NCBI GenBank assembly: GCA_017620055.1
Contig: JAFZRD010000042.1
Span: 1 to 16,831 of the forward strand
DNA length: 16,831 bases
Reading direction: 5' to 3'
From: Lachnospiraceae bacterium
GTDB taxonomy: Bacteria > Bacillota_A > Clostridia > Lachnospirales > Lachnospiraceae
Shown: positions 1-6,714 of the stretch, one piece after another
How the letters are laid out: every line of letters begins with the position of its first letter
How positions within the stretch are numbered: the stretch's first letter is position 1
Translations under genes and position numbers: made by a program
Notes under the pieces: model-generated
What the model was told of the DNA's origin: nothing
What the model saw: the letters and a program-made list of their open reading frames with translations, nothing else
Database searches by the model: none

Positions 1-795
1 AACAGCACCCTTAGCCATATCGTCGTTCTCAGCGTAGATTACGTTGAACTTCTCGCCTGAGTCGATAACTGACTGAACGATCTGCTGTGCCTTCTCTGCG
101 TTCCACTCAGCTGTCTGCTGTGTAACGATCTTCCACTTAGCGGAATCTGAAGCAACCTTGTTGTCAAGAGCGCCTGAACGGCCCTTCTGAGCTGCTGAAC
201 CCATAACACCCTGGATGTGGATAACGTTGTACTCGTCAAGGTTCTGTCCCTCAAGCCATGCTACAGCTGTCTCGCCTTCCTTGTCCATATCTGAAACGAT
301 TGAAGCGCTGTAAAGTGAAGGATCTGCATCGATAGTTCTGTCGAAGAGGATTACATGGATACCTGCATCCTGTGCATCCTTAAGAACTGAATCCCAGCCT
401 GCTGTATCAGCTGCTGAAAGAAGGAGGTAATCAACACCGTCCTGGATGAACTTCTGAGCTGCTGTGATCTGCTCGTCGTTCTTTAAGCTGTAAGCGAAAG
501 ATGCATCAAAACCGTTCTCCTCAGAGAAAGCAGCCTTAAGATCCTTGTCGTTAGCTGTTCTGTAACCGGACTCGTTAGGGTCGTTGTTGATGATACCGAC
601 TTTGATGAGTGCGCCGGCTTCAGCTGCGGGTGCTTCTGCCTCTGCTGCGGGCTCTTCTGCGGGCTCCTCAGCCTTCTCTTCAGTTGCTGCGGGTGCTTCT
701 GCTGCAGGTGCTTCTGCTGCAGGTGCTGCGCCGCCACAAGCTGTAAGTGCAACCATTGCTGCTGCCATGATAGCTGCTAAAACTTTCTTCTTCAT
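1..795 (-). CDS. YtfQ-like sugar ABC transporter substrate-binding lipoprotein, partial (C-terminus beyond base 1)
   Basis: Seen: 265 codons from an ATG at 795 preceded by GGGAGGA. Residues 1-20 form a lipoprotein signal peptide (MKKK, hydrophobic core, lipobox LTAC with Cys20). Residues 21-62 are an Ala/Pro/Glu-rich linker. A type 1 periplasmic-binding fold (Peripla_BP_4) then begins at LIKVGIINN. Stretches such as ESGYRTANDKDLKAA, the FIQDGVDYLLLSA segment and GIHVILFDR match the galactofuranose/ribose binding-protein branch that includes E. coli YtfQ. Known: such proteins sit on the membrane surface and hand a monosaccharide or small glycoside to an ABC importer. Inference: the ligand could be any pentose or hexose; the ATPase and permease genes probably follow outside the window. 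It lies just downstream of a YesM/YesN-type pair, the usual arrangement for a regulated sugar importer. Codon use (GCA/GCT, TCA, ACA, CTT, GTT favoured) differs from its neighbours and suggests high expression. Confidence 0.9.
   Translation of the reverse strand, partial: MKKKVLAAIMAAAMVALTACGGAAPAAEAPAAEAPAATEEKAEEPAEEPAAEAEAPAAEAGALIKVGIINNDPNESGYRTANDKDLKAAFSEENGFDASFAYSLKNDEQITAAQKFIQDGVDYLLLSAADTAGWDSVLKDAQDAGIHVILFDRTIDADPSLYSASIVSDMDKEGETAVAWLEGQNLDEYNVIHIQGVMGSAAQKGRSGALDNKVASDSAKWKIVTQQTAEWNAEKAQQIVQSVIDSGEKFNVIYAENDDMAKGAV
692..730. repeat. 15-bp in-frame tandem repeat coding for the lipoprotein linker
   Basis: Two exact copies of a 15-base unit (692-706 and 707-721) are followed by a partial third copy. 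A more diverged version lies at about 620-670. On the minus strand they encode repeated Ala-Pro-Ala-Ala-Glu pentapeptides just after the lipidated cysteine. The repeat explains the Ala/Ser-rich reading frame seen on the plus strand here, which is not a gene. Confidence 0.75.
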
Positions 796-825
796 TTTTT
801 ATCCTCCCTGGAATAATTTTAATCT

Positions 826-850
826 GGGTAAGAGGCCTATCCTCCGACCC
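826..850 (-). promoter_or_regulatory. Stem-loop in the 5' leader of the sugar-binding-protein gene
   Basis: On the minus strand GGGT (850-847) can pair with ACCC (829-826). Inside it, after a 2x2 internal loop, GAGG pairs with CCTC around a five-base loop. The structure lies 31 bases before the start codon and does not cover the real ribosome site (GGGAGGA). The stem contains a second GGAGG-like string, so it may be a decoy ribosome site or a 5' stabilising structure. The pairing is short and its role is unknown. Confidence 0.35.
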
Positions 851-879
851 GACGATATCATAATAATTATTCAGGAAAC

Positions 880-911
880 AAAAAACCATGAACATAAATA
901 CGTCCATGGTT
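880..911 (-). terminator. Hairpin with T tract after the histidine kinase gene
   Basis: On the minus strand AACCATGGAC (911-902) pairs with GTTCATGGTT (893-884) around an eight-base loop, giving a ten-base stem with one G-T wobble. TTTTTT follows (885-880) and then GTTT. This is a plausible rho-independent terminator for the kinase operon, 60 bases after its stop codon. The stem is fairly AT-rich, so termination may be partial. Because a possible start point for the downstream lipoprotein gene falls at about 911, the same hairpin could instead be an attenuator or 5' stabiliser. Confidence 0.6.
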
Positions 912-917
912 GAAAAA

Positions 918-946
918 TTTATCAGATGATCGTGCGGAAGTTGATT
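918..946 (-). promoter_or_regulatory. Weak candidate activator-dependent promoter for the sugar-binding-protein gene
   Basis: GATAAA (923-918) is a fair -10 element. A 17-base spacer places the -35 hexamer at 946-941 (AATCAA), which is a poor match to TTGACA and lies inside the proximal copy of a 21-base-spaced direct repeat. A weak -35 overlapped by the regulator site is typical of class II AraC-family activation. An alternative -10 is TATGAT at 862-857, which lacks a recognisable -35. I cannot decide between them. Confidence 0.3.
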
Positions 947-972
947 TTTTTCTCCGAGAGGTTGATTTTTTT
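937..972 (-). promoter_or_regulatory. Two 15-bp direct repeats with 21-bp spacing, candidate AraC/YesN operator
   Basis: On the minus strand the element AAAAAAATCAACYTC occurs at 972-958 and again at 951-937, identical at 14 of 15 positions and offset by exactly 21 bases, two helical turns. Known: many AraC-family activators bind as tandem monomers to direct repeats about 21 bases apart, next to the -35 region. The distal copy overlaps the TAA stop of the kinase gene, and the proximal copy lies about 145 bases before the sugar-binding-protein start. Inference: this is the target of the response regulator encoded just upstream. I saw no second copy elsewhere in the window. Confidence 0.5.
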
Positions 973-2410
973 ACATCGTCATCGGCAACAATATATTGCA
1001 TGTGCTGCCCTGTCCGAACACACTATGTAGTGTAATGCCGTATTTATCGCCAAATTTGAGCCTTATCCTCTCGTTGACATTATACAGTCCGTATATCGCG
1101 CTGTCGGAAGGCTGCTGTCCGGTTAGACCGTCGATGACTTCCGCAAGTCTTTCCTCGGACATGCCTATTCCGTTGTCGCTGACGCTTATCACGAAATCAT
1201 CGCCCTGCCTTTTGGCATCTATCGTGATCCTGCCGCCGCCCCTCTTGTTCTTGATGCCGTGATAGAGCGCATTCTCCACAAGAGGCTGGATCGTTATCTT
1301 CGGTATCGTGTATTCATTGAATTCTTCGGGGACGTTTATCTCATATTCAAGTATATCCTGATATCTGAACTGCTGTATCTCGAGGTAACTCTTCGCATGA
1401 AGGAGTTCCTCTCTTATCGTTATTATATCGCGTCCCCTTGAGAGCGAAGTCCTGAAGAACGCCGACAGACTCTTTACCATTCCGACGACCCTCTTCTCGT
1501 CGCCGCCCTCGGCAAGCCATATTATCGTATCGAGCGTATTGTAAAGGAAATGCGGATTGATCTGTGACTGAAGAAGCTCAAGTTCCGCTTCCCTTATCCT
1601 TATCTGCTCTTTCGTTATCTGCGAGAGGAGCTCATTGATCTTGTCGATCATCTGGTTCATCGACTTGGAGAGTTCTCCCACTTCATCGAGCGAGTCGTTC
1701 CGGCTCCTGGCGGCAAGGTCTCCCCTCGATACCCTGTCGGTGACAGTGACGAGATCCGTTATCGGCTTTGTAAAGCTCTTCGGAAGGAATATCGAGAACA
1801 ATATGACCATCGCCGTGAGTGCGGCAAATGCCACAAGTCCGCCCGTCATGGCGTTCCTGTACATCCTGTCCATCTCTGCCTTCTCATCCTGCATGTCCCT
1901 TATCTCTATGAACACGTATCGGAATATCTCCTCCTTGATCAGTTCCGTAACGATCTGGACGTCGTTCTCCCATATCTCCATGTTCGCATCGTATTCCTCG
2001 TTCGAGGCGAGATTCTTCTCTATCCTCTTTTCGTACTTGCGAAGGTTGTCGAGATATTTCCTGACGCCTTTGAGCCTGGCAAGATTTTCGCCGTTGGCGG
2101 TGACATCCATGAGTCCCGCAACAACTCCGTCGGCGTCGTCGATAAGTTCCTCGAGTCTTGACTGCTCGACCGTCTTGTTACCGACGATCAGAAGATATGT
2201 CTCATAATCGAAATCTTTTTTGAAATCAAGGGAAAAATCACCTGCCAGAACGGCAGAGCTGATCATGTCGTTATACTTCTGCGAAGACCTCTGCATCATG
2301 TAGAAGCTTCCGATGAGAAGAAGTACGAGCGGAATAACAAGAAGAAGATACGATATACGTATCTTCGTGGCGAGCGATGTATTCCTGTACTTTTTCCTCA
2401 GGCTGTTCAT
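971..2410 (-). CDS. YesM-type sensor histidine kinase
   Basis: A 479-residue membrane kinase that would sense an extracellular signal and phosphorylate the adjacent response regulator. Seen: membrane segments at about 19-37 and 187-210 flank an extracytoplasmic region of about 150 residues. A HAMP linker (about 211-263) follows, then the His_kinase (LytS/YesM) motif QSQINPHFLYNTLD with phospho-accepting His287. The HATPase domain shows an N-box with Asn380 (PLVENALYHGIK) and the G1 box SDNGIGM (Asp412). The kinase is complete, without truncation. Its ATG overlaps the TGA of the response regulator gene by four bases (ATGA), so translation is probably coupled; upstream there is only a modest GAGG. 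Known: this family commonly controls carbohydrate importers in Firmicutes. Inference: the sugar-binding-protein gene downstream is its target. The ligand is unknown. Confidence 0.93.
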   Translation of the reverse strand: MNSLRKKYRNTSLATKIRISYLLLVIPLVLLLIGSFYMMQRSSQKYNDMISSAVLAGDFSLDFKKDFDYETYLLIVGNKTVEQSRLEELIDDADGVVAGLMDVTANGENLARLKGVRKYLDNLRKYEKRIEKNLASNEEYDANMEIWENDVQIVTELIKEEIFRYVFIEIRDMQDEKAEMDRMYRNAMTGGLVAFAALTAMVILFSIFLPKSFTKPITDLVTVTDRVSRGDLAARSRNDSLDEVGELSKSMNQMIDKINELLSQITKEQIRIREAELELLQSQINPHFLYNTLDTIIWLAEGGDEKRVVGMVKSLSAFFRTSLSRGRDIITIREELLHAKSYLEIQQFRYQDILEYEINVPEEFNEYTIPKITIQPLVENALYHGIKNKRGGGRITIDAKRQGDDFVISVSDNGIGMSEERLAEVIDGLTGQQPSDSAIYGLYNVNERIRLKFGDKYGITLHSVFGQGSTCNILLPMTM

Positions 2411-4029
2411 CCTTCGTCCTCATCGTTTTCCCTGGCACCACGATAATTTGTCGGAGTCATTCCGACCGTCTTCTTGAACATATACGAAAAGTAATGAGGA
2501 TCCTTGTAGCCTACAGCCTCGCTTATCTCGCTCGAGCGCATGGCCGTGCACTTGAGCAGTTCCCTGGCCTTGTCCATACGGAACTCGGTAAGATATTTGA
2601 TGAACGTTTTGCCCGTCTGCGACGAAAAGATCGTAGAAAGATGATTCGGGGATACGTTCACGTGACTGGCGAGCTGATTGAGAGACAGTTCCTCGTCACC
2701 GTAGTTTTCTTCGATATATTTGACCGCCTTGTCGACGATATCCTTGTATCTGTTCGTGGAAATGGAATCCCTGTATCTGATCGCGTTCTCTATCACGGAT
2801 GTGATATAACTCTTGACGCTCTCGACGCTGGAGAGAGCATCGCGCGTGATCTCAGCGATATCCTCACTCTTCCCGCCACGGATCTCCTCAACGAAACCCG
2901 ATACGGCAAAGAACACATCCATTGCGATATACTGTCTGAAGATATAGGACTCGAACGCATTCTCGCCGACGCTCTTTATGAACTCGGACACATAGAACGG
3001 GATCTCGTCGAGATTACCCATCTTCAGGAACTTCTGAACATTGCTCTTATCGATCCTGCTCGCATCGATCGAGTTCATGTCGAGCGACACATCCTTGATC
3101 ACCGCATTGTCGCTCATCTTTCCGGCCGTATAGAATCCGCTCTCGGTAACAAAAAATCTGTTGGCAAGAGCACATCCCGCATCCTCGTATGATTCGTTCA
3201 TGCTCGAGAGGCGGTTGACTGCCTTTCCTATACCGCCGCAGTATCTGACGTGCGAATAGTCGGCGAATATGCCTTCGATCTTCTCTATCAGCGTATCCTG
3301 ACGCTTTGCGAGTTCCTCTTCCGAGTCCCCCATGATCAGTATGGCCTTTCCTTCGAGGTCCCTGTCAAAGCATATGCAGCCGAGTTCGTCCGCGATCTCG
3401 TTTATGTACTCGTCGATCGTGACGGAACTCTTTGAGTACTCTTCTATTTCGTGGTGCTCGGATTTCGTGAAAAGGAGTATGACGTTATACCACATAGCGG
3501 ACAGATCCATTCCGATCTTTTCCGCTTTCTGCAGAAGCTCCGTGACCGGACAGCTGCCGGAAACGAGATAAGTGAACAGTTCGCTCCTCTCCCTGCGGTC
3601 GTTCTCTTCCATTTCCTTTTTGAACTGCTCTTTGAGCGCACGCTCTTCCTTGCTCTTTAATATCTTCTCGCGAAGAGCGTCAAGTTCGGCCAGAAGATCA
3701 TCACCCGATATAGGCTTCGTCAGGTACTGAGCCACTCCTATCGAGATCGCCTGCTTGGCGTAATCGAATTCCTCGTAGCCCGACAGTATGACTATCTCCG
3801 CGAACGGAAGTTCCTTCCTGATAATGCGCGAAAGCTCCAGCCCGTCCATGAACGGCATCTTTATATCCGTGATCACGATATCGGGTTCGAGCTTTCTTAT
3901 CAAAGGAAGGGCAAGCTCCCCGTCGGAAGCTTCCCCCACAAATTCATAACCGTTACCGGCCCAGTCTATATTGTTCTTGATCCCTTCGCGGACCACGAAC
4001 TCATCTTCACACAGGAATACTTTGATCAT
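2407..4029 (-). CDS. YesN-type response regulator, REC plus AraC DNA-binding domain
   Basis: A 540-residue transcription regulator, partner of the kinase that follows. Seen: the receiver domain (1 to about 120) has the acidic pair in LCEDE, phosphorylation site Asp55 (VITDIKMP), Ser83 (ILSGY) and Lys105 (YLTKP). A long middle region of about 300 residues has no motif I recognise beyond the usual YesN linker. The C-terminal AraC domain (about 441-530) contains both helix-turn-helix units, LSLNQLASHVNVSPNHLS and ISEAVGYKDPHYFSYMFKK. The start is ATG at 4029, with GAGGA just upstream inside the end of the repressor gene, and the two genes overlap by ATGA. The tail ends in an acidic run (ENDEDEG). 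Inference: the phosphorylated protein binds the 21-base-spaced direct repeats before the sugar-binding-protein gene and activates it. Confidence 0.93.
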   Translation of the reverse strand: MIKVFLCEDEFVVREGIKNNIDWAGNGYEFVGEASDGELALPLIRKLEPDIVITDIKMPFMDGLELSRIIRKELPFAEIVILSGYEEFDYAKQAISIGVAQYLTKPISGDDLLAELDALREKILKSKEERALKEQFKKEMEENDRRERSELFTYLVSGSCPVTELLQKAEKIGMDLSAMWYNVILLFTKSEHHEIEEYSKSSVTIDEYINEIADELGCICFDRDLEGKAILIMGDSEEELAKRQDTLIEKIEGIFADYSHVRYCGGIGKAVNRLSSMNESYEDAGCALANRFFVTESGFYTAGKMSDNAVIKDVSLDMNSIDASRIDKSNVQKFLKMGNLDEIPFYVSEFIKSVGENAFESYIFRQYIAMDVFFAVSGFVEEIRGGKSEDIAEITRDALSSVESVKSYITSVIENAIRYRDSISTNRYKDIVDKAVKYIEENYGDEELSLNQLASHVNVSPNHLSTIFSSQTGKTFIKYLTEFRMDKARELLKCTAMRSSEISEAVGYKDPHYFSYMFKKTVGMTPTNYRGARENDEDEG

Positions 4030-4313
4030 ATTTCCTCTAAATGTTCTTTGCCCATCGACAGGATCGTTGATACGTGATCGTCGGCAAGGCTGTAATATAT
4101 CTGCTTGCCTTCCCTTCTGTTCTTCACGAGCTTGTTCATCTTCAGTATCTTGAGCTGATGCGAAACTGCGGACTGCGTCATCGACAGATTCTCGGCAAGA
4201 TCCTGCACGCAGTGCTCGTCTTCAAGAAGCCTGTACAGTATTCTGATCCTGGAGCTGTCGCCGAAAACCTTGAACAGGTCGGCCAGATCGCCCCATATGT
4301 CTTCCCTGGTCAT
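4026..4313 (-). CDS. ArsR/SmtB-family zinc-sensing transcriptional repressor
   Basis: A 95-residue winged-helix repressor that releases DNA when metal binds. Seen: the recognition helix region is MTQSAVSHQLKILKMNKLV. The last helix carries Asp78, His80, His91 and Glu94 with the same spacing and identity as the alpha-5 site of cyanobacterial SmtB (Asp, His, His, Glu), which favours Zn(II). The arsenic/cadmium CxC motif is absent (EHCVQD has a single Cys). I start it at ATG 4313, which has GGAGG five bases upstream. An in-frame ATG at 4325 is only about eight bases after the inferred transcription start. It lies downstream of the metal ATPase but under a separate promoter, and its stop overlaps the response regulator start. 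Inference: it represses the metal operon through the palindrome at 6570-6593; whether it also acts on the two-component genes is unknown. Confidence 0.9.
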   Translation of the reverse strand: MTREDIWGDLADLFKVFGDSSRIRILYRLLEDEHCVQDLAENLSMTQSAVSHQLKILKMNKLVKNRREGKQIYYSLADDHVSTILSMGKEHLEEI

Positions 4314-4318
4314 ATATA

Positions 4319-4323
4319 CCTCC
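4319..4323 (-). promoter_or_regulatory. Ribosome binding site fixing the repressor start
   Basis: GGAGG lies five bases before ATG 4313. It overlaps the alternative ATG at 4325-4323, whose own upstream match is only AAGG. This supports the shorter protein. Confidence 0.7.
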
Positions 4324-4339
4324 ATACGGACCTTAACAG

Positions 4340-4369
4340 ATTATATATTCTCGCGCGGTGCAAAGTCAA
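4340..4369 (-). promoter_or_regulatory. Sigma-A promoter for the repressor/response regulator/kinase genes
   Basis: On the minus strand TTGACT (4369-4364) is followed by an 18-base spacer and a perfect TATAAT (4345-4340). The -35 overlaps the TGA stop of the metal ATPase gene. The predicted start near 4333 gives a leader of about 20 bases before the repressor ATG. I see no terminator between the ATPase and this promoter, so read-through from the metal operon is also possible. No TGAA-N6-TTCA repressor site is visible here. Confidence 0.75.
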
Positions 4370-6282
4370 ACGGCTTTGAGCGTCCGGATCGCATTGAGCA
4401 CCGCCAGTACCATGACTCCCACATCGGCAAAGATCGCCAGCCACATATTGGCAAGTCCGAATGCCGAGAGGAGAAGGCACAGGACCTTGACACCGATCGC
4501 AAAGTAAATGTTCTCATAAACTATGCGCATGCACTTCCTGCCTATCTTTATCGCCTTTACGATCCCGACCGGATCATCATCCATCAGGACGACATCGGCT
4601 GCCTCTATTGCGGCGTCGCTCCCCAGAGCTCCCATCGCGATACCGACATCCGCCCTTGACAGAACAGGAGCATCGTTGATCCCGTCGCCTACAAATGCGA
4701 CAAGACCTTTTCCGTCGCCGTGCCCCGAAAGAATCGCTTCGACCTTTTCCACCTTATCCTGCGGGAGAAGGTTGGCATGATATTCCCTGATCGCAAGACG
4801 GTCGGCAACCTTTTCGGCAACCTCTTTCGCGTCCCCTGTCAGCATGACCGTTTTTTTAATTCCAATATTATGCAAACCATCAACCGCTTCCGCCGAAGTT
4901 TCCTTTATCACATCGGATATATGGATATGTCCGGCATATTCACCGTCAACGGCAAGGTGAACTATCGTCCCGGCATCATCACACTTTACAAACGATATGT
5001 CGTTTTCATTCATCAGTTTCTCATTGCCGGCAAGAACGGTATGCCCTGACACATCCGCCGACACTCCTCTTCCGGCCGTCTCGCTTACGTTTGATATAAG
5101 ACTCCTGTCGATATCCCTGCCGTATGCGGTTTTGATCGAGCGGCTGATCGGATGTGTGGAGAACTCCTCGGCGTATGCCGCGTATTCCAGAAGTTTCTCA
5201 TCGTCGATCCTGTCCTTATGTATGGACACCACCTCGAACACGCCTTTTGTAAGCGTCCCGGTCTTATCGAATATAACGGTATCGACTTTGGAAAGCGCTT
5301 CGATATAATTCGAGCCTTTTACAAGAACGCCCGCACGTGAGGCCCCGCCGATCCCGGCGAAAAACCCGAGCGGGATGCTTATGACAAGAGCACACGGACA
5401 GCTGATGACGAGGAACGTCAGTGCTCTGTATATGTAAGTCACAAACCCGGCATCGCTTCCGAGGATGAGGTTTATCACCGGAGGTATGATCGCGATCGCA
5501 AGCGCCAGGCCACATACTGTCGGCGTGTAGTATCTTGCGAACTTTGAGATGAAATTCTCGGAACGTGATTTTCGCGAGCTCGCGTTCTCGACGAGCTCGA
5601 GGATCTTCGATACCGTCGATTCGCCGAAAGCCTTTGTCGTCCTGATGTTAACTGCCCCGCTTAAGTTGATGCATCCGCTTATGACCTCGTCGCCTTCACC
5701 GGCGGATCTCGGAACGGATTCTCCGGTGAGCGCACTCGTGTCGACCGATGTGTTTCCCTTTACGATGATACCGTCAAGAGGGATCTTCTCCCCGGGCATT
5801 ACGGCTATGACGCTGCCAACCGAAACTTCGTCGGGGGATACCGTCTTTATCGTCTCTCCGGCTTCTCCGCTTACGACAAGATTGGCGCTGTCGGGCCTGA
5901 TATCCATGAGCGCGGCAATATTGCGGCGGCTCTTTCCAACAGCTACGCTCTGGAACAGTTCCCCGATCTGGTAGAACAGCATGACCGCCACGCCTTCCCG
6001 GTACTCGCCGAGAAGCATTGCGCCGACGGTGGCGACCGCCATAAGAAAGTTCTCGTCCATCACCTGACCGCGGATGATCCCTTTGAACGCCTTCTTAAGA
6101 ATATCGTGTCCGATCACGATATATGGTATCAGATACAGCGCAAATGCCAGAATGTCTTTCCACGGCACCGCCTGCATCTCGTAGCCGGGCCATTTGAGAG
6201 ACCTTGTAAATATCTCGATCGCAATGATCAGTATGACGGATATTATTATCCTTATCAGAACCTTTTTCTGCTTCTTGGTCAT
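4366..6282 (-). CDS. Zn(II)/Cd(II)/Pb(II)-exporting P1B-type ATPase
   Basis: A 638-residue membrane pump that exports divalent soft metals using ATP. Seen: TGES loop (186-189), metal-site CPC (Cys295-Pro-Cys297), phosphorylation motif DKTGT (Asp339), the P1B His-Pro pair (377-378) and the hinge motif GDGINDAP (532-539). In the last membrane helices Lys599 and Asp620 lie 21 residues apart, matching Lys693 and Asp714 of E. coli ZntA; this supports Zn/Cd/Pb over Cu. The N-terminus goes straight into membrane helices, with no fused heavy-metal-binding domain; that domain is encoded by the gene just upstream, 19 bases away. The ribosome site before ATG 6282 is weak. Regulation is probably through the ArsR-type operator at 6570-6593. 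Confidence 0.94.
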   Translation of the reverse strand: MTKKQKKVLIRIIISVILIIAIEIFTRSLKWPGYEMQAVPWKDILAFALYLIPYIVIGHDILKKAFKGIIRGQVMDENFLMAVATVGAMLLGEYREGVAVMLFYQIGELFQSVAVGKSRRNIAALMDIRPDSANLVVSGEAGETIKTVSPDEVSVGSVIAVMPGEKIPLDGIIVKGNTSVDTSALTGESVPRSAGEGDEVISGCINLSGAVNIRTTKAFGESTVSKILELVENASSRKSRSENFISKFARYYTPTVCGLALAIAIIPPVINLILGSDAGFVTYIYRALTFLVISCPCALVISIPLGFFAGIGGASRAGVLVKGSNYIEALSKVDTVIFDKTGTLTKGVFEVVSIHKDRIDDEKLLEYAAYAEEFSTHPISRSIKTAYGRDIDRSLISNVSETAGRGVSADVSGHTVLAGNEKLMNENDISFVKCDDAGTIVHLAVDGEYAGHIHISDVIKETSAEAVDGLHNIGIKKTVMLTGDAKEVAEKVADRLAIREYHANLLPQDKVEKVEAILSGHGDGKGLVAFVGDGINDAPVLSRADVGIAMGALGSDAAIEAADVVLMDDDPVGIVKAIKIGRKCMRIVYENIYFAIGVKVLCLLLSAFGLANMWLAIFADVGVMVLAVLNAIRTLKAV

Positions 6283-6301
6283 CTTACTCTTAAACCTCTG
6301 T

Positions 6302-6520
6302 CTAAATGTATACTTCGCAGTCGTCCTCGACCTTCTTGCAGTTTTTGCGGACTTCCTTCATGACCTCAAGCTCATCGACTCCTTCGTCGAACACGACGTT
6401 CATCTTAAGCGCCATGAAATTGATGCTGCAGTCCCTTACACCCGCGGTGTCTTTTGCCGCCTGCTCCATCTTGTTCGCGCAGTTAGCGCAGTCAACTTCG
6501 ATACCGTATGTCTTTGCCAT
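6302..6520 (-). CDS. Free-standing heavy-metal-associated (HMA) domain protein
   Basis: A 72-residue soluble metal-binding protein of the ferredoxin-like HMA fold. Seen: the metal loop is VDCANC with Cys11 and Cys14. The Asp before the first Cys resembles the Zn-binding DCxxC loop of ZntA rather than the MxCxxC loop of copper chaperones. Further cysteines lie at about 31, 61 and 68. The start at ATG 6520 is set by AAAGGAG eight bases upstream. The frame remains open to 6610, but that would place the start before the inferred transcription start. It is the first gene of the metal operon and immediately precedes the ATPase, which lacks this domain. Inference: it delivers zinc or cadmium to the ATPase, or buffers it, as a split-off version of the usual N-terminal domain. 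Confidence 0.88.
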   Translation of the reverse strand: MAKTYGIEVDCANCANKMEQAAKDTAGVRDCSINFMALKMNVVFDEGVDELEVMKEVRKNCKKVEDDCEVYI

Positions 6521-6569
6521 GATAATGTCTCCTTTGATTGAGTGAATTATGTTTCTCTTTGATCGCATT

Positions 6570-6593
6570 ACATATGAACATCTATTCATATGT
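6570..6593 (-). promoter_or_regulatory. ArsR/SmtB-type operator (imperfect 9-6-9 inverted repeat)
   Basis: ACATATGAA and TTCATATGT are perfect inverted arms separated by six bases. The core TGAA-N6-TTCA is the known recognition pattern of zinc-type ArsR/SmtB repressors such as SmtB and CzrA. It begins about nine bases after the -10 element, covering the transcription start and the first transcribed bases, where a bound repressor would block initiation. It is the likely site for the repressor encoded at 4026-4313. Confidence 0.82.
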
Positions 6594-6601
6594 TTGATTG
6601 T

Positions 6602-6629
6602 ATTATACACCTTCGGTTTTGTCTGTCAA
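6602..6629 (-). promoter_or_regulatory. Consensus sigma-A promoter of the metal efflux operon
   Basis: On the minus strand a perfect TTGACA (6629-6624) is followed by a 16-base spacer and a perfect TATAAT (6607-6602). The predicted start is near 6595, giving a leader of about 75 bases. A promoter this strong fits tight repression through the adjacent palindrome. The -35 begins only 21 bases after the T tract of the preceding operon's terminator. Confidence 0.88.
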
Positions 6630-6650
6630 CCCCTGTTTCCGAAAAAGCAT

Positions 6651-6680
6651 AAAAAAGGCATCTGCCAAAAGGCAGATGCC
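6651..6680 (-). terminator. Rho-independent terminator of the xylan/glucuronate operon
   Basis: On the minus strand GGCATCTGCC (6680-6671) and GGCAGATGCC (6666-6657) form a perfect ten-base stem with a TTTT loop, followed by TTTTTT (6656-6651). It lies 42 bases after the stop of the last gene. On the plus strand no T tract follows, so it works in one direction only. Confidence 0.93.
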
Positions 6681-6696
6681 TGAATACGCTTATATA

Positions 6697-6714
6697 CCGG
6701 GATCCTTATCCCGG
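6697..6714 (-). other. Second 3'-UTR hairpin upstream of the terminator
   Basis: CCGGGAT and ATCCCGG form a perfect seven-base stem with a four-base loop, eight bases after the last stop codon. There is no T tract, so it is not itself a terminator. It may stabilise the 3' end of the long transcript or help stall polymerase before the terminator. The role is inference. Confidence 0.5.

Noticed and set aside
584..913. Ala/Ser-repeat plus-strand open frame
   Set aside because: It is produced by the 15-base repeats that encode the Ala-Pro-Glu linker of the lipoprotein on the minus strand.
2377..3192. 271-codon plus-strand open frame
   Set aside because: It is the antisense shadow of the AraC-type regulator and the 5' end of the kinase gene, and shows no family motif.
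6570..6593. Palindrome read as a terminator or attenuator
   Set aside because: It has no T tract, and its TGAA-N6-TTCA core and position at the transcription start fit a repressor site much better.
6521..6610. 30-residue N-terminal extension of the HMA protein
   Set aside because: It would include the operator and reach into the -10 element, and the strong ribosome site points to ATG 6520.
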